Positions 9,201 to 18,903 of a stretch of DNA of 64,000 nt are shown here, in pieces; position 1 is the stretch's first letter; each line of letters starts with the position of its first letter. Origin of the DNA: Trifolium pratense (taxonomy: Eukaryota > Streptophyta > Magnoliopsida > Fabales > Fabaceae); assembly GCF_020283565.1 (NCBI RefSeq), contig NC_060064.1:15830337-15894336 (forward strand). The letters are read 5' to 3'. A program made the translations under genes and the position numbers. The notes beneath the pieces were generated by a model. The model was not told where the DNA came from. It was given only the letters and a program-made list of their open reading frames with translations, and made no database searches.

Positions 9201-11860
9201 TTATGTTATATTACGGAATACTTCCTTATAGACCACATTCGAAGTCTTAGTCGTATCTTCACCGTCGTCATCGATGATCAATATTTTTAATCATTTTCTA
9301 GAAGTAACTCTTGAAATTGCAACATACAACTGACCATGTGAAAACACTGACAATGGAAGATATATCCCAACATGCTTTAAAGATTGTCCCTGACTCTTAT
9401 TAATAGTCATCGCAAAAGAAATCATTATAGGAAATTGTCTCCGTTGAAATTTAAAAGGAATTCTCACGTCAGATGGTGTCAGAGAAAATCTAGGTATGAA
9501 AACCTGATCACCAATATTACTTCCTGAAATAATTTTTCCTTCCAGAGCACGTTTTCCCAATCTCGTAATAATAAGTCTTGTTCCATTGCATAATCCTAAT
9601 TTTTTATTCAAATTCCTTAATAGCATAACTGGAACTCCAACTTTAAATCTCAACTTGTGATTTGGAAGTCCCGACGTAGAAATCGTGTTAAAAAATTCGG
9701 GAGTATGAACATCATCCACTGTTTAACCGTCTACATTTTGTGTTAGTGGAGTATCATAACTCAAATATGTTTTTTCTTCATCAGGAATTAAATCCAACAT
9801 ATAATCATTTTTTGTGTCGACTATTGAATTTTTAAGAGCTAGTATAGCTCTATTTTGGAAACACGTTATATCGTTCATTTTTGTAAAAGTTGGGGATAAG
9901 TGCTTTCAACGATAGAAGCAAGAGGATCACCTGAATTTGGAATCAATAAATCTGATGGAATGTCAAGTTCTAAATCATCGTCGTTGTCATCTCCAATTTC
10001 TCCATCGCCAACACCCAAAACCCATTCAGAAAACAATCTTCTTTGTTCAACGTCTGCACTTGAAGCACCACCGAGAAGCCTCGTGTTTTTACTCAATGTT
10101 AAAACTTCACAAAAATTCCAAAGAACCGAAGGATTAATTGTAGCATGAACAACTTTTGGCCTTGTACCTTTGGGTATTACTGGTAGAATTTGTCTAAAAT
10201 CTCCGCCAAAAACAACAATTTTTTCACCGAAGGGAATGTGTTTAATTTTTTCATCAACAGACTTGAGAATATTTTTTAAAGTTCGATCAACAGCTTCGAA
10301 ATAGTGTTTGTGCATCATTGGTGCTTCATCCCACATAATGAGCTTTGCTTTTTGTATTAATAGCACCAAAGGGCTTTTAGGAACTATGGTACATGTTGAA
10401 AACTCGTTAACATTTAGAGGAATACAAAACCTTGAATGTGTTGTTCTACCGCCAGGTATAAGCAATGCAGCGATCCCACTTAAGGCAACTGTTAAAACTA
10501 TCTCACCTTTTGAGCGTAATGCGGCTGACATGACCCTCCAAATAAATGTATTCCCTGTACCGCCATAACCATAAAGAAAAAACACAACATGTTTGTTTTC
10601 GTTAACTCTTGTCATGATTGTGTCATATACTTTACATTGCTTTGAAGTCATAGTTGACATCAATCTAACATGTTCCTCAGCTAATGATTGTCTGTAATAA
10701 TTTAATTCGTCGTGTATTAAACTATTTTGTATATCAGGAACTAATGATGTGTCTGCTCTAGGTATTGGAGGATAATCTTTTAAACTCTTCCCACAACTAC
10801 GTAACATCATCTCAATATCTGCTAGTGCATATTGTATCAATTGATCATCGGATAATATTAAATCTGCAATGTTAAAATCAAAATAATGAATGTGATTAGT
10901 GACATGACTATGGTTGTGTTTGGTTGTATTGCAAAAAAAAATTGATTTAGCAAAATTGAGTTTGATAGATTTGATTTTGGTTAAAAGTGAGTTAAACAGA
11001 ATTGATTTATGTTTGGATACATTAACGTAAAAATAAAGGGTATTTATAAAAAATATCAATTCATTTTCCTTTTTTTTTTTGACAAAATTCTTTTTCCAGT
11101 TTTAAAAAACTACAATTTAATAAATTGCATAATAAATAATTTAAAAAGTGATATAAGCAAGGTTACATGAGTAAAAAAATAAACAACTAATAAGTATGGT
11201 TTTATAGAAATAGGTGAAAATATTTTATACCTGAAGCACCAAGAAAGCGTCTCTGTTTGTGCAAAATGTCATCAATCAAAAGATGTGAAGTACTTGTCCA
11301 AACTATTTCTGGCCTGATCAGCTCATCTGACACCAATAATGTTGCAAACATTACTCTTAAAAAAGTCTCTGTGGCTTGTCTCTTTTATTGCCTCTATATA
11401 CTCCTTATCATCATCCAGCAAATCTCTTGCAAAACAGGCTTCCTTGAAACTATCATATTTGAAATTATCCACTGTTTTTAATTCATCAAAAGAAGTAGGA
11501 CCTTTGACATAGTTTAACAACGTCCTCAAATAAAACCTTTCACCCGCACCAGGTGGTGCAAAGTGAACTCTTCCAATTGAAAAACCTCTTTGTCTTGGAG
11601 CCCACTGATGCAAATTTTCTTTCCACACAAACTTAGTTGGGAATTGACTATATGTTAAATTTTTTGCCTCTGGAAATTTCTTGTTTGCATCCATCCATGC
11701 CAAAAATTTTGATGCGCGACTCTTTAGTTTGTTTAGAACGTCTTCAATACGCTCGTTATCTTCAAATAAAACAGTGTGCTTATCTTCAAGATGATAATTA
11801 AGCCGCTCAACCGTAAGCTCTCTATAGTGTATATCAAAAGAAAATATCCTTCAAAATTTA
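9201..11860 (-). pseudogene. Helitron helicase (Pif1-like) pseudogene
   Basis: This is the C-terminal half of a Helitron replication helicase in pieces. About 11860-11323 is the pre-helicase region (VERL, FAPPGAGERFYLR, CFARDLL). A frameshift lies near 11323. A probable intron spans 10873-11231. The helicase core lies at about 10872-9875, with LIMWDEAPM (Walker B) and FGGDFRQILPV. The last block is 9719-9201 ([14 protein letters not shown]). The Walker A reads GYGGTGNTF, with asparagine in place of the essential lysine. Further lesions are a frameshift near 9875, TAA at 9723-9725, and TGA just after SRK near 9288. It would have unwound DNA for rolling-circle transposition. It cannot be functional now. 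Confidence 0.85.
11058..11097 (-). mobile_element. Second SINE-tail micro-insertion
   Basis: AATTCATTTTCC (11058-11069) and AATTCTTTTTCC (11086-11097) flank a poly(T) run followed by GACA, inside the presumed Helitron intron. The core matches that at 4695-4710, so it is probably a second severely truncated SINE copy. Confidence 0.4.
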
Positions 11861-12967
11861 GTTTGATAATAACTTTCCAAATCATACGTGATAATAACTT
11901 TCCAAATCTCACATGATAATTATTCTCTAAATTTATGATTCGGTAAAAAAAAAAATCATTGATCAGGAAAGACATAAAAATATTTCGTGATGAATAATAT
12001 AGTCAACAATAATTTTGATATGATATACTTTTAAAATTGATGGTGCTTATCAATTATTTCACACAAATTTAATCACAATTGGTATACTTGTCATAGTGGT
12101 TGGAAATATTGCCTTGCACTTAAGGGTTGCGGGTTCGAATCCTAGTCAAGACAAAATTGTAGTATTTTTTAATAAAAATTGCAAGATAAAATGGAGGGAA
12201 AACATGGAAAACAAATTAGGGTTTAGGGTTTGCTGGTGTATACAAGCTTATAATATAAAAGATAAGCTCAATATTTGTTCTTACCAAACAAACATAAACA
12301 AACATAGCCTTGCCTTAGTTGGAGTTCAAACAAGGAGTGTAACTGTAATTTTGAGGGTCTAACTATAAAATGTCAACACAGTACTCCATCGACCGTCAGT
12401 CAACACAATCGCTTCCCTCTTCGATACCCACTTTCTAACAGAATCGATTCCTCTCTTCACACCAAGGAATTAGGGTTCTAACAGTTCTCAATCGCACTTT
12501 CTCACATAATCACTTTCAAATTGTTTCACAATCGCATTTCCTCGAGTCACAAAATAGATGTAGAATGATGTACATTCACTTTCACGACGATTGAGCATTG
12601 CAATCGCAACTCCTACATTCACAATCACTGTCTCACCTATTCCGTTCAGTTAACGGCGTTCAATTTTTTAGGCTACTTTCATTCTCTTGCTGAATTCGTT
12701 CTCCTACACAAGTTTGAGGTAAGATTTTTTTTTTTGATTTTTAGGATACTTTATTTGCTGAATTTGTTCTCTTGCTGTTTCCAATTGTGTTCATTGAAAA
12801 TATGAACTGAAATTTTGGGGTTATTTGGCTTAATTGGGGTTATTTGGGTTAAGAGACTAAATTGATCAGACTAAGGAAACAAACCGAATTTTTAAAATAA
12901 TTTAAGTGACCAAAGAGGCATTTAAGCCAATTAGAATCGAAAAGGAAATTGATATCGAAGACGGCTA
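11861..12967. other. Intergenic region right of the Helitron
   Basis: No gene was recognised. It includes a short direct repeat of GATAATAACTTTCCAAATC near 11867-11915, a tRNA-like promoter pair at 12089-12150, and a pyrimidine-rich tract at 12380-12720 that resembles a plant 5' leader but leads into no open frame. The Helitron 5' end may lie here but I could not place it. Confidence 0.5.
12089..12150 (+). repeat. tRNA-like (SINE head?) sequence
   Basis: An A-box-like TCATAGTGGTTGG (12091-12103) and a B-box GGGTTCGAATCC (12131-12142) are spaced about 28 bp apart, as in a tRNA-derived SINE head. No clear tail or target duplication. It does not fold as a complete tRNA. Confidence 0.35.
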
Positions 12968-13142
12968 GAGTTCACATTATTATTATTTTTTTTTATTCAC
13001 CACCCGTTTAATCTGGTTCGGGGGTCAGTTCTGACATCTGCTCCTCCCGATCGCAGTTGCGGGGGATCGAACCGTAGTTCTCCCTACCAAGTTTAGCATT
13101 AATAACCACTGAACCAACTAACGATAGGTGAGTTCACATTAT
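12968..13142 (-). mobile_element. tRNA-derived SINE with 13-bp TSD
   Basis: GAGTTCACATTAT occurs at 12968-12980 and 13130-13142 and bounds a minus-strand SINE at 12981-13129. Read on the minus strand it starts TATCGTTAGTTGGTTCAGTGG (box A), has GGTTCGATCCCCC (box B), the family tract GCAACTGCGATCGGGAGG, and an A-rich tail. The same family is at 30521-30674 in the opposite orientation. Confidence 0.8.
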
Positions 13143-13145
13143 ATA

Positions 13146-13284
13146 TGCAGGGGCTAGAGTTTTTTTTGAAAAAGAAATTGTTTTCGAAAATGGAGATGCG
13201 GGGTATCGATCCCCGTACCTCTCGCATGCTAAGCGAGCGCTCTACCATCTGAGCTACATCCCCTTGTTGCAGGGGCTAGAGTTT
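13146..13284 (-). mobile_element. Retroposed tRNA-Ala unit with 17-bp TSD
   Basis: TGCAGGGGCTAGAGTTT occurs at 13146-13162 and 13268-13284. Between them, on the minus strand, are a 5-nt leader, a full tRNA-Ala, a T-rich trailer, and a short A-run directly before the repeat. This arrangement is the mark of LINE-type target-primed retroposition of a tRNA transcript. The insertion site is itself an older SINE relic (CACTCCACTTATTGACC on its right). Confidence 0.75.
13192..13263 (-). tRNA. tRNA-Ala (anticodon AGC)
   Basis: The minus strand gives a 72-nt cloverleaf. The 7-bp acceptor GGGGATG/CATCTCC includes the G3:U70 pair that is the alanine identity element. The anticodon stem is CTCGC/GCGAG with loop TTAGCAT (anticodon at 13228-13230), and the T-arm loop is TTCGA-like (GATCGATAC). 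Both internal promoter boxes are present and a T-run lies 3' of it. No CCA is encoded, as expected for a eukaryote. It is intact enough to be transcribed, though its flanks suggest a retrocopy. Confidence 0.92.
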
Positions 13285-13878
13285 GAATCTCATACACTCC
13301 ACTTATTGACCTTAAAAAAAAATAGAATCGAACATAAGTTAAATGTTGATCTTTCAAGCTCCATGTTTTCTATAGATAAGTGCCGGTTCCAAAGGTCTGA
13401 CATTTAAAGCTTTCCAGCATAAAAGGGTCTTATCACTCCCAACTTGTTTAGCTACTTAAATCACAAGTTACATGTATGAATAATAGCATATTTACAATTA
13501 GGCTTCATTCTTTCGTTTGGAAAGAATATGCCTCTGATCCATTGAATATTTACAAGAAAAGACAAAAGAAGATACAAGCTTGGGGACTAAACTAAAACTT
13601 AACATAAAATACACTGCCTCATTAAAAACCTTACCGGTAAAACCCGGTGGAATAAAATCTGATAAAGGAAAAAAGAGTGCAGAGCAATAACAACAATCCA
13701 AAAGAAATAACCTTCAAATTCAATAAAATAACAAATGCTAAGTGCACATAAAGATGTTTCTTAGTAATAGAAATAAAAAGCATCATTTGGCATTCATCTT
13801 CTTCATCCCCATCAACTATTGCTTTGCTCTCTCTTGTGACTCTTCAAGCTGCATATGCCCTTTGCACAGCTTCATCAT
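13285..13878 (-). other. Region downstream of CNL-3 (putative distal 3'UTR)
   Basis: No coding gene. By homology with 33120-33640 this is the 3'-flanking DNA of a CNL copy. On the minus strand it includes the proposed second 3'UTR exon (from 13878) and the conserved block at 13612-13684. Confidence 0.5.
13612..13684 (-). repeat. Conserved ~73-bp block, copy 1
   Basis: On the minus strand it reads GCACTCTTTTTTCC ... CGGGTTTTACCGGTAAGG ... AATGAGGCAG. The block recurs at 26114-26189 and 33363-33435, each time downstream of a CNL copy. I have seen similar blocks in plant repeats but cannot name the family. Confidence 0.6.
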
Positions 13879-14233
13879 CTACATTACACAGTATATAAAG
13901 AAAATGTCACTCTAAAAAGAAGTTCATTTTTACTCAAACCAAATATATACTTATTTGTTATTTATGAAACTATACCATTTTAAAAATTCACACAATTTTA
14001 CAGTTGGAATTATGTGATCTCATTGTATTTGAAAAAATTAAGGTTAAAAGAAAGGGTTAATTTTGCAAAGAAGGTGTAGTGTTACTTGAAGTTGAAGCTT
14101 TATACTAACAAACATGTAAACATTTGAAATGTGTATAAAGTATGAGAAAGATAAAGATAAATATACACATTGTAAAAGCATATTGTCAAATACAACCAAC
14201 ACTTATTCGATAGTATAAAAAAAATATGTTTAC
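13879..14233 (-). other. Putative 3'UTR intron of CNL-3
   Basis: The donor AAG|GTAAAC begins 2 nt after the CNL-3 stop codon. An acceptor AATGTAG|ATGATGAAGC lies at 13879, and its downstream sequence is nearly identical to that after the CNL-5 acceptor. Intron of 355 bp, inferred. Confidence 0.55.
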
Positions 14234-14235
14234 CT

Positions 14236-16869
14236 TCAAAATGGATAACCTCCTAGTAACTCCTCCTCCTCTATTGTTACTTTTCCAATGAAAGTAGATT
14301 TGATGTGAGAAATCATGGGCCAATACTCACCATATAGGGGCTGACATCTGCTGCACAACACAGGACAACCTTTTATGCGAAAATCTTCAAGGGCGGTGAG
14401 GTGACGCATGTCACTTGTAAAACCCAAGAGTTGAGAACAGTTAGTTATGTAGAGCCTCTTAAGACGAGTCATTGTAGTTAGAAACACCGGAAGCATCTTA
14501 AGACCAGATAAATTACTGATTACCAAGGTCTCTAAAGTATCCATGGCACATGCAATCCATCCAGGTAATGTCACAAGTGTTGAGAAACCAATAAGATACA
14601 AATGTTTCATCCTCAATGTTTGTTCTGGACATTCGTTGTTCAACAACAGGTTTAACTTGTCACAGTTGTTAATGTACAAAGTCTGTAATTTGGGGAAAAT
14701 ATTTAGAGGTAAGGACTCTAGGCAACCACATGATTCAAAATACAATTCTCTAATGGAAGGGAGTTTTGTTCTGAACAAAAACTTTAAGTTGTCACAAAAA
14801 TGAAAACTCAAAATTTGAAGATGGATCAAGTTTTCAAATTCACCAAGTGGCAGAACAGATTGTTTTGTGGTTATAGTAAGATGCCGAAGGCTGATTAGCT
14901 TTCCTAATCCTTTAGGCAAATTTTCAAGCATGGTGCACCCACTGAGAATCAACACTTGTAAATGTAGGAGTTTGCAAATGGAATTTGGGAGGGTTCTGAT
15001 TTTGTCATTACGAGAAAGATCGAGAAAACGTAGGTGTTCTAATTTTGAAATTGAATTGGACATAGTTTCAAATGAAGAATCACTTAAATTTAAATAACGC
15101 AAGTACTTGTATCTTGTCACCCATGTATCTAGAACACTTTCACTTTCAAGACCCAATCCCATGGTGGGAAATAGTATACTTCTCACACTTCTAGAATTTG
15201 GGAACAAAGCATGGTCATCTGACTCATTTTCAACAAATGATAAATGCTTTACGTGCTGAGATATATTCCGAGTATGCGATTCTACTACTGCAAAATCTTC
15301 TCTTGCAATATACAATGCAAGATCATATATCAAATCATGTACTTTAAAATGACAAATGAAGCCTAAATCAATTACATCCATTATAAATGATCTTGACTGC
15401 AACTCATCAATACATTTTCTTGCAATACTCTCAAGTGTTTCACTTTCATTATGGCAGTGAACTAATCCAAGGGCTACCCAATGACTACACATTTCATAAC
15501 TGTTGAAGTTATAATCTTTGGGATATAGGGAAAAATAAGTAAAACAGTGCCTCAAGCAGGATGGCATTTGATCATAGCTTAATTTTAGTGCAGGTAAAAT
15601 ATCATCTTGCTTCTGTTCTAAATTCCACATCTCAGAGTCTCGGACATATTCCCACTTGCTTATATCAAAGTTTGAGAAGAGAGAACTTGCTAACGTTCTC
15701 ACGGCTAGTGGAATCCCCTGGCATTTTTTCACAATTTCATTTCCGATCTCCACTAGATTTGGATATTGTTTTTCCTCCCCTTCCTTGAATGCCCATTTGA
15801 CAAATAGAGATAAACAATCCTCTGGACAAAGACCTTCCAAAACACACAAAGGAACATCACCCATCATCTTAGCAATTGAGTTACTACGCGTTGTCACTAT
15901 AATTTTGCTTCCTGGTGCGCCAACTTTTATCAAATCTTTCAATTCAAGCCACTTTGCACGGTCATCGTTCCATACGTCATCTAATACAACTAAAAACTTT
16001 TGACCTAAAACTTTTAATCTAAGACGACTTACTAGTTGCACAATATCTAAGTTGTTGATGTTTTCTTGGTGAGCAAGACAACTTGATGGTGTGGAAGATG
16101 AAGTTAAAAAGGAAACGGCGGCAGAGTTGATCATTTGAATGATTATCTTTTTCATGTCGAAATCATTAGAGACACACACCCACATCTTTAACTCGAAAAG
16201 TTGATCCACTCTCTTATCATTGAAAACCGATTTTGCAAGTGTGGTCTTCCCTGATCCTCCAATTCCCACTATTGGAATCACAGTCATACTTCTATCACCA
16301 TCATAATTGCTGTGAAGATGTGTCTGCATCAAAAGATGGATAATTTCATCTTTGTCATCTTCCCTTCCTATCACACTTGAAGCATCAATATCAGGATATG
16401 TCATTTCTCTTTGTTGCACAAAATGTCCGGGATCAACACTTGTAAGACCAAACCTGACCCCATCAGCTGCCACCTTATCCAACCTAGCCCTAATCCCTTT
16501 GATTTGTTCTGCCATCCTAGGACGGAAAATAACTGAATTAGAGGAAGAAAAGAAGTGGCGTACCTTCACTCGTGTGCTTCCAGAAGCTTTCTGAACTTTC
16601 TTTTGCTTGTCTAGCAACTCAAATTCATCCATTACATCTTCAGCCTCAAAGCAGATGTTTTGAATCTGCCTTAGCCATTCATGCAAGGCATGATGTTGGT
16701 TTTTCTTTTCCTCAGCATCGAACAACACGCCACTGACAATCGACAAAGTGTCTTTGAACCCTTGTAGATCTTCATACACACCATAGGCTCGAGAAACTTC
16801 TTCATACGCATAAGAAGCAAGCTTCCCTAGGAGTGAACTGGCAATATCAAAAAGAAATGATTCTGCCAT
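14236..16869 (-). CDS. CC-NBS-LRR disease resistance protein (CNL-3)
   Basis: This is an open 877-residue CNL. The N-terminus MAESFLFD leads an Rx-like coiled coil (about 1-130; EAEDVMDEFE is the EDVID-like motif). NB-ARC has P-loop GIGGSGKTT, kinase-2 VVLDDVW, TTRS, GIPLAV and VHD. The LRRs contain the phrase LRFLDLSRNDKIRTLPNSIC, shared with CNL-5, which is its nearest relative here. The C-terminus runs about ten residues beyond the sisters because of a frame change near the end (EELLGGYPF), and the stop almost abuts the conserved splice donor. A predicted cytosolic or nuclear immune receptor with unknown specificity. Confidence 0.95.
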   Translation of the reverse strand: MAESFLFDIASSLLGKLASYAYEEVSRAYGVYEDLQGFKDTLSIVSGVLFDAEEKKNQHHALHEWLRQIQNICFEAEDVMDEFELLDKQKKVQKASGSTRVKVRHFFSSSNSVIFRPRMAEQIKGIRARLDKVAADGVRFGLTSVDPGHFVQQREMTYPDIDASSVIGREDDKDEIIHLLMQTHLHSNYDGDRSMTVIPIVGIGGSGKTTLAKSVFNDKRVDQLFELKMWVCVSNDFDMKKIIIQMINSAAVSFLTSSSTPSSCLAHQENINNLDIVQLVSRLRLKVLGQKFLVVLDDVWNDDRAKWLELKDLIKVGAPGSKIIVTTRSNSIAKMMGDVPLCVLEGLCPEDCLSLFVKWAFKEGEEKQYPNLVEIGNEIVKKCQGIPLAVRTLASSLFSNFDISKWEYVRDSEMWNLEQKQDDILPALKLSYDQMPSCLRHCFTYFSLYPKDYNFNSYEMCSHWVALGLVHCHNESETLESIARKCIDELQSRSFIMDVIDLGFICHFKVHDLIYDLALYIAREDFAVVESHTRNISQHVKHLSFVENESDDHALFPNSRSVRSILFPTMGLGLESESVLDTWVTRYKYLRYLNLSDSSFETMSNSISKLEHLRFLDLSRNDKIRTLPNSICKLLHLQVLILSGCTMLENLPKGLGKLISLRHLTITTKQSVLPLGEFENLIHLQILSFHFCDNLKFLFRTKLPSIRELYFESCGCLESLPLNIFPKLQTLYINNCDKLNLLLNNECPEQTLRMKHLYLIGFSTLVTLPGWIACAMDTLETLVISNLSGLKMLPVFLTTMTRLKRLYITNCSQLLGFTSDMRHLTALEDFRIKGCPVLCSRCQPLYGEYWPMISHIKSTFIGKVTIEEEELLGGYPF

Positions 16870-16952
16870 ATTGGTAATGAGGAAAGAGCAGAATGGAGTT
16901 GGGATGTAAGTTTATGGCTGTGGTGGTAACTGTTCCTTCAGATCCATAATTG

Positions 16953-16958
16953 TTTATA
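16953..16958 (-). promoter_or_regulatory. TATA box of CNL-3
   Basis: TATAAA on the minus strand lies about 84 nt before the ATG, in the block shared with CNL-1 and CNL-2. Confidence 0.45.
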
Positions 16959-17186
16959 TATATCTATTCTACCTTATTTTATTAACTGGTGAGCCAATGC
17001 AGTAAAAGTCTTCTTTATTTGTTTATATTATTATTGTAAGAAGAACCAAACAAGTGGTTTACATCATAATAATTTTTTAAAAAGAAAGGTACAAGCTCGT
17101 GTTAAGTAAAATAAGCAGATTCTTTTTCCATAAGTTGACTTGAAGTTCATCTGCTTTCTTTTCTTCTGGGTTGGACCATATATCAT

Positions 17187-17242
17187 TTTCATTACTAATT
17201 ACTTTCTCTCATTTTTCATTACTAATTACTTTCTCTCATTTT
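17187..17242. repeat. Two-copy tandem repeat (~27 bp)
   Basis: CATTACTAATTACTTTCTCT is repeated twice head to tail with a TCATTTTT spacer. It is simple replication slippage or a duplication in the CNL-3 upstream DNA. Confidence 0.7.
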
Positions 17243-17485
17243 TCAAATTTAATTTCATGATATAATTGACTCAAGACCTAAAATGAAATGACATGATCAG
17301 AATAATTAAATTAATTAATTAATGAAACTTGTTGTGAATGAAGTCCTGATTGAAAATATATAATTCAAGATGAACATGTTAGAAGAACCATATAAGCTGT
17401 TTACCTTAAAAAAAAAGAACAAGTTCAGAACCAAATATGCAATCAGCACTCAGCAGCATAACAAGCCTACCTCAAACTAATATTT

Positions 17486-17511
17486 AATAATAATAATAAT
17501 AATAATAATAG
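17486..17511. repeat. (TAA)n microsatellite
   Basis: About nine uninterrupted TAA/ATA units. Confidence 0.9.
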
Positions 17512-17814
17512 CATATTTTAAATTTAAATTAACTTTAAAGCCAAAATTCTAAATTATATAAAATTAAGTTGGCAAAGGCTTACTCAAATCAAGTGAGAGA
17601 GAGTTACATGAAATATTTGAAAGAAAAATTAAAATTGTCACTTCAAAATAAAATAGTTGATGTAATCATGTAACACGTGAAATTGCATTCGCATGAGAGA
17701 GTTAATATTGAAATTGCATTCGCATGAGTCATAGCCTACGAAACACGGACACAAATACAGACACAACACGAACATTGACACGTCGATACCGATAATAATT
17801 TAAGAAAATGACAC

Positions 17815-17960
17815 AATTCAACATCAGATAGTCATTTCTCTCCTTTGATAATTGCTTCCTTGTCACTCTCTCTTCCTATGACACTTGAAACATCAACATC
17901 AGGATCAGTCATTTCTCTCCTTTGTACAATAAGTCTGGGATCAGCATTAATGGCTGTTGT
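17815..17960 (-). pseudogene. CNL fragment (start of NB-ARC)
   Basis: The minus strand encodes INADPRLIVQRREMT and DVSSVIGRESD, matching the linker and NB-ARC start of CNL-2. It is joined directly on its 5' side to sequence like the CNL promoter (GGCACATCCAGCCACAACAG), with the whole coiled coil deleted. A second partial RREMT follows, so the piece was also partly duplicated. Confidence 0.75.
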
Positions 17961-18409
17961 GGCTGGATGTGCCTTCTTTTATTCATGCATTGTTTGTTTT
18001 ATTGTTTATATGATATAATAAAGTCAGCTGCTTTTGTTAGCAGACAAAATCTTCCTTGGATTGGGTGGACCTGCAACCGACGGTCCATATACCGCTTCAA
18101 TTGTGGCTCGAAAACGAGGAAACAAGCAAATTATGAGTCCATCTTCCACAAAAGAGAATCTTAGAAGTAGAATCATCTCTCAATAGGATTGAGAGAAGAA
18201 ACATCTCTCAAATTTTCTTCATGTGAAATTCATCCTTCTTGCTGTCAATGCAGAAGCATTTGACAGTATTGTCAGTTAATACAAGTCAATGATATGGAAA
18301 GATTGTCCCCTTCTTTCAGACTAATTCAAAACACTTTGGAGTTATCAGATAGTGAAAATAAAGGTGGTTGAATTCAAAGATTAAAGAGGATTAGAAACAA
18401 CTTTTTAAA

Positions 18410-18680
18410 ATAGAGTCTCTGACAAATTCCCGCTTACTTAAATCATAGATTGAGAATAGGGAACTTCCTAATGTTCTTAGAGCTAGTGGAACCCCATGGC
18501 AAATTTTCACAATTTCTTTTCCAGTCTCTACTAGTTTTGGATATCTTTCTTCTGTGCCTTCCTTGAATGCCCATTGGACAAATAGAGAAACAATTCTTTC
18601 GAGAAAGCCTTTCAAAATATATGCAGGAACATTACCTATCATCGAAGCAATTGACTTACTATGTGTTGTCATCGCAATTT
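18410..18680 (-). pseudogene. CNL fragment (RNBS-B to GLPL)
   Basis: The minus strand encodes about 90 residues from TTHSKSIASMIG through CHGVPLALRTLG to SKREFVRDS. It is closest to CNL-2 and has a compensated frameshift where CNL-2 reads KGLSRTNCLSLF. It lies upstream, in minus-strand order, of the more N-terminal fragment at 17815-17960, so the two pieces are out of gene order. It is not functional. Confidence 0.8.
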
Positions 18681-18903
18681 TGCAAAATTATAAGAAATGT
18701 AATTAATGTTGTATGGAAAAGAGAAATTATGAGTTAGTTTACAAAATTATAAGAAAGATAAATTGAATAATTGAAAGAAGATAAATAGTTAAGAGTATAA
18801 TAGAAAAAATAGCATTAAATGCTTCATTGGTAATGTAAAGTGACTTATAATTTGGTACAATTTTTTTTCTCAAAGTGACTTATAATTTGGTATGGAGGGA
18901 GTG
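18681..18903. repeat. Stowaway-like MITE remnant
   Basis: The right end reads AAGTGACTTATAATTTGGTATGGAGGGAGT, the usual subterminal and terminal sequence of Stowaway MITEs. The AAGTGACTTATAATTTGGTA segment is duplicated just to the left (around 18838). The left terminus is missing. Confidence 0.5.

Larger units (their letters stand above)
9038..11860 (-). mobile_element. Degenerate Helitron (3' end identified)
   Basis: On the minus strand the element ends with a perfect 8-bp stem, ACCCGTGC (9060-9067 paired with 9049-9056, loop ACC), then 7 bases, then CTAG (9038-9041) followed by a host T. This is the standard Helitron 3' terminus of hairpin plus CTRR. The element carries Pif1-type helicase sequence on the same strand. 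The 5' TC terminus and any Rep domain were not found upstream, so it is 5'-truncated or its 5' part is unrecognisable. The right boundary given is only the limit of recognisable coding sequence. Confidence 0.8.
16870..17814. other. CNL-3 promoter and AT-rich intergenic DNA
   Basis: No gene. It contains the CNL-3 upstream region, a short tandem repeat, a TAA microsatellite, and a duplicated GAAATTGCATTCGCATGAG near 17680 and 17710. The rest is AT-rich. Confidence 0.6.

Noticed and set aside
9900..10568. Plus-strand open frames opposite the Helitron helicase
   Set aside because: Antisense shadows; the minus strand has clear helicase motifs.
13498..13701. 67-codon minus-strand frame (also at 33291-33494)
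   Set aside because: It overlaps the conserved non-coding block; the two copies differ by frameshifts, so coding is unlikely.
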